Shown here: positions 6,822-7,265 of the stretch, in pieces
How positions within the stretch are numbered: position 1 is the first letter of the stretch
Layout: each line of letters begins with the position of its first letter
Assembly (NCBI GenBank): GCA_047629415.1
Contig: JBLHWZ010000284.1
Coordinates: 1-7,265 of the forward strand
Direction: 5' to 3'
Source of the DNA: CBDUJZ01 sp047629415
Lineage (GTDB): Bacteria; Myxococcota_A; Bradymonadia; REDH01
Length of the DNA stretch: 7,265 nucleotides
Made by a program: the position numbers and the translations under genes
The notes under the pieces: model-generated
Told to the model about the DNA's origin: nothing
What the model saw: only the letters and a program-made list of their open reading frames with translations
The model's database searches: none

Positions 6822-7265
6822 ATGATTGGACAGTTTCTGAAGCGTGGCTTCGAGCTCATCGTTGATATTCAGAAGAGCCTGAAGGGTTCTTCTTCGCCGG
6901 CGCCAAGCAGCCCTGTCACGACTCCCGAGTCGGCAGCAGCCCCTGCGCCTGTCGCATCGACGCCGCAGCCAGCTAGCTCGGCTCCCGCGGAGCCCGTCGC
7001 GAAGAAAGCGCCTGTGAAGAAGGCACCCGCAAAGACGGCTGCCAAGAAGACGGCACCCGCAAAGACGGCACCCGCAAAGACGGCACCCGCAAAGACGGCT
7101 GCCAAGAAGACGGCTGCCAAGAAGACGGCTGCCAAGAAGACGGCACCCGCAAAGACGGCTGCCAAGAAGACGGCTGCCAAGAAGACGGCACCCGCAAAGA
7201 CGGCTGCCAAGAAGACGGCACCCGCAAAGACGGCTGCCAAGAAGACGGCACCCGCAAAGACGGCT
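6822..7265 (+). CDS. Histone H1-like Lys/Ala/Pro-repeat protein, 3'-truncated
   Basis: The frame is open from the ATG at 6822 to the right edge (148 residues seen, no stop). Residues 1-22 (MIGQFLKRGFELIVDIQKSL plus KG) could form a short amphipathic helix. Residues 23-60 are a Ser/Pro/Ala-rich linker. From about residue 61 the chain is a basic repeat, with 15 five-residue units of TAAKK or TAPAK from residue 72 to 146. This composition matches bacterial histone H1-like tails such as Chlamydia Hc2, Bordetella BpH1, Pseudomonas AlgP and the C-terminal tail of the phasin PhaF. Nonspecific DNA or polyanion binding and nucleoid compaction are the likely role, by analogy only. The N-terminus is too short for a phasin or HU domain. 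The start has GGGA six bases upstream; an ATG at 6811 stops after four codons and is not used. Confidence 0.75.
   Translation, partial: MIGQFLKRGFELIVDIQKSLKGSSSPAPSSPVTTPESAAAPAPVASTPQPASSAPAEPVAKKAPVKKAPAKTAAKKTAPAKTAPAKTAPAKTAAKKTAAKKTAAKKTAPAKTAAKKTAAKKTAPAKTAAKKTAPAKTAAKKTAPAKTA
7035..7259 (+). repeat. 15-bp coding tandem repeat, 15 full units in two variants
   Basis: Fifteen in-frame units follow each other without a gap. Variant A is ACGGCTGCCAAGAAG (TAAKK) and variant B is ACGGCACCCGCAAAG (TAPAK), in the order A B B B A A A B A A B A B A B. Within each variant all copies are identical at every base, including third codon positions. A related degenerate unit (KAPAK) precedes at 7020-7034, and a further A unit begins at 7260 and runs off the window. 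Confidence 0.95.

Noticed and set aside
6869..7257. Long minus-strand open frames opposite the repeats, rich in LAAVFAGAV-like hydrophobic repeats
   Set aside because: They are a by-product of the 15-bp coding repeat on the plus strand, with no start signal of their own. The plus frame has a promoter, a ribosome site and a known type of composition.
7020..7265. Possible CRISPR array
   Set aside because: Units are 15 bases, contiguous and in frame, with no spacers.

Overview
The window is GC-rich bacterial DNA with dense coding on both strands. A type IV pilus/type II secretion ATPase suggests an organism with a pilus or secretion machine, most likely a diderm. A Ycf46-type AAA+ ATPase, a PP2C-like protein, a NaChBac-like channel and a lysine/alanine-repeat histone-like protein also occur here. 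This mix fits lineages such as Gemmatimonadota or Myxococcota, but the phylum cannot be fixed from this sequence; that guess is weak.

Layout. Positions 2-1042 (+) hold the 3' part of a PilB/GspE-type assembly ATPase whose 5' end lies outside the window. Its TAA stop overlaps by one base the ATG of a complete Ycf46-like AAA+ ATPase (1042-2502, +), so the two are very probably translationally coupled. Converging on them is a minus-strand gene (3818-2547) for a membrane-anchored protein of unknown function with two terminal hydrophobic segments and conserved-looking WPCDS and GDIDSGP motifs. Divergent from it is a 514-residue protein (3954-5498, +). It has a degenerate PP2C-phosphatase-like head that lacks most metal-binding acidic residues, a disordered linker carrying three copies of an E-x-T-x-x-F-S-P motif, and a C-terminal membrane anchor. 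After 155 bases comes a voltage-gated cation channel of the bacterial Nav/Cav type (5654-6658, +) with filter TLEDWTD, followed by a hairpin terminator (6670-6695). The window ends inside a gene for a histone H1-like protein (6822 to the right edge). Its coding sequence is a nearly pure 15-bp tandem repeat in two variants. It is preceded by a perfect TTGACA box abutting a 16-bp inverted repeat.

How the genes fit together. Only the two ATPases are clearly linked, by the one-base overlap. The pseudophosphatase-like protein, the channel and the histone-like protein each appear to be separate transcription units, and no shared pathway is visible. The strongest candidates for something undescribed are the apparently inactive, tail-anchored PP2C-like protein with its T-x-x-F-S-P repeats, and the pairing of a pilus/secretion motor ATPase with a Ycf46-type AAA+ protein.
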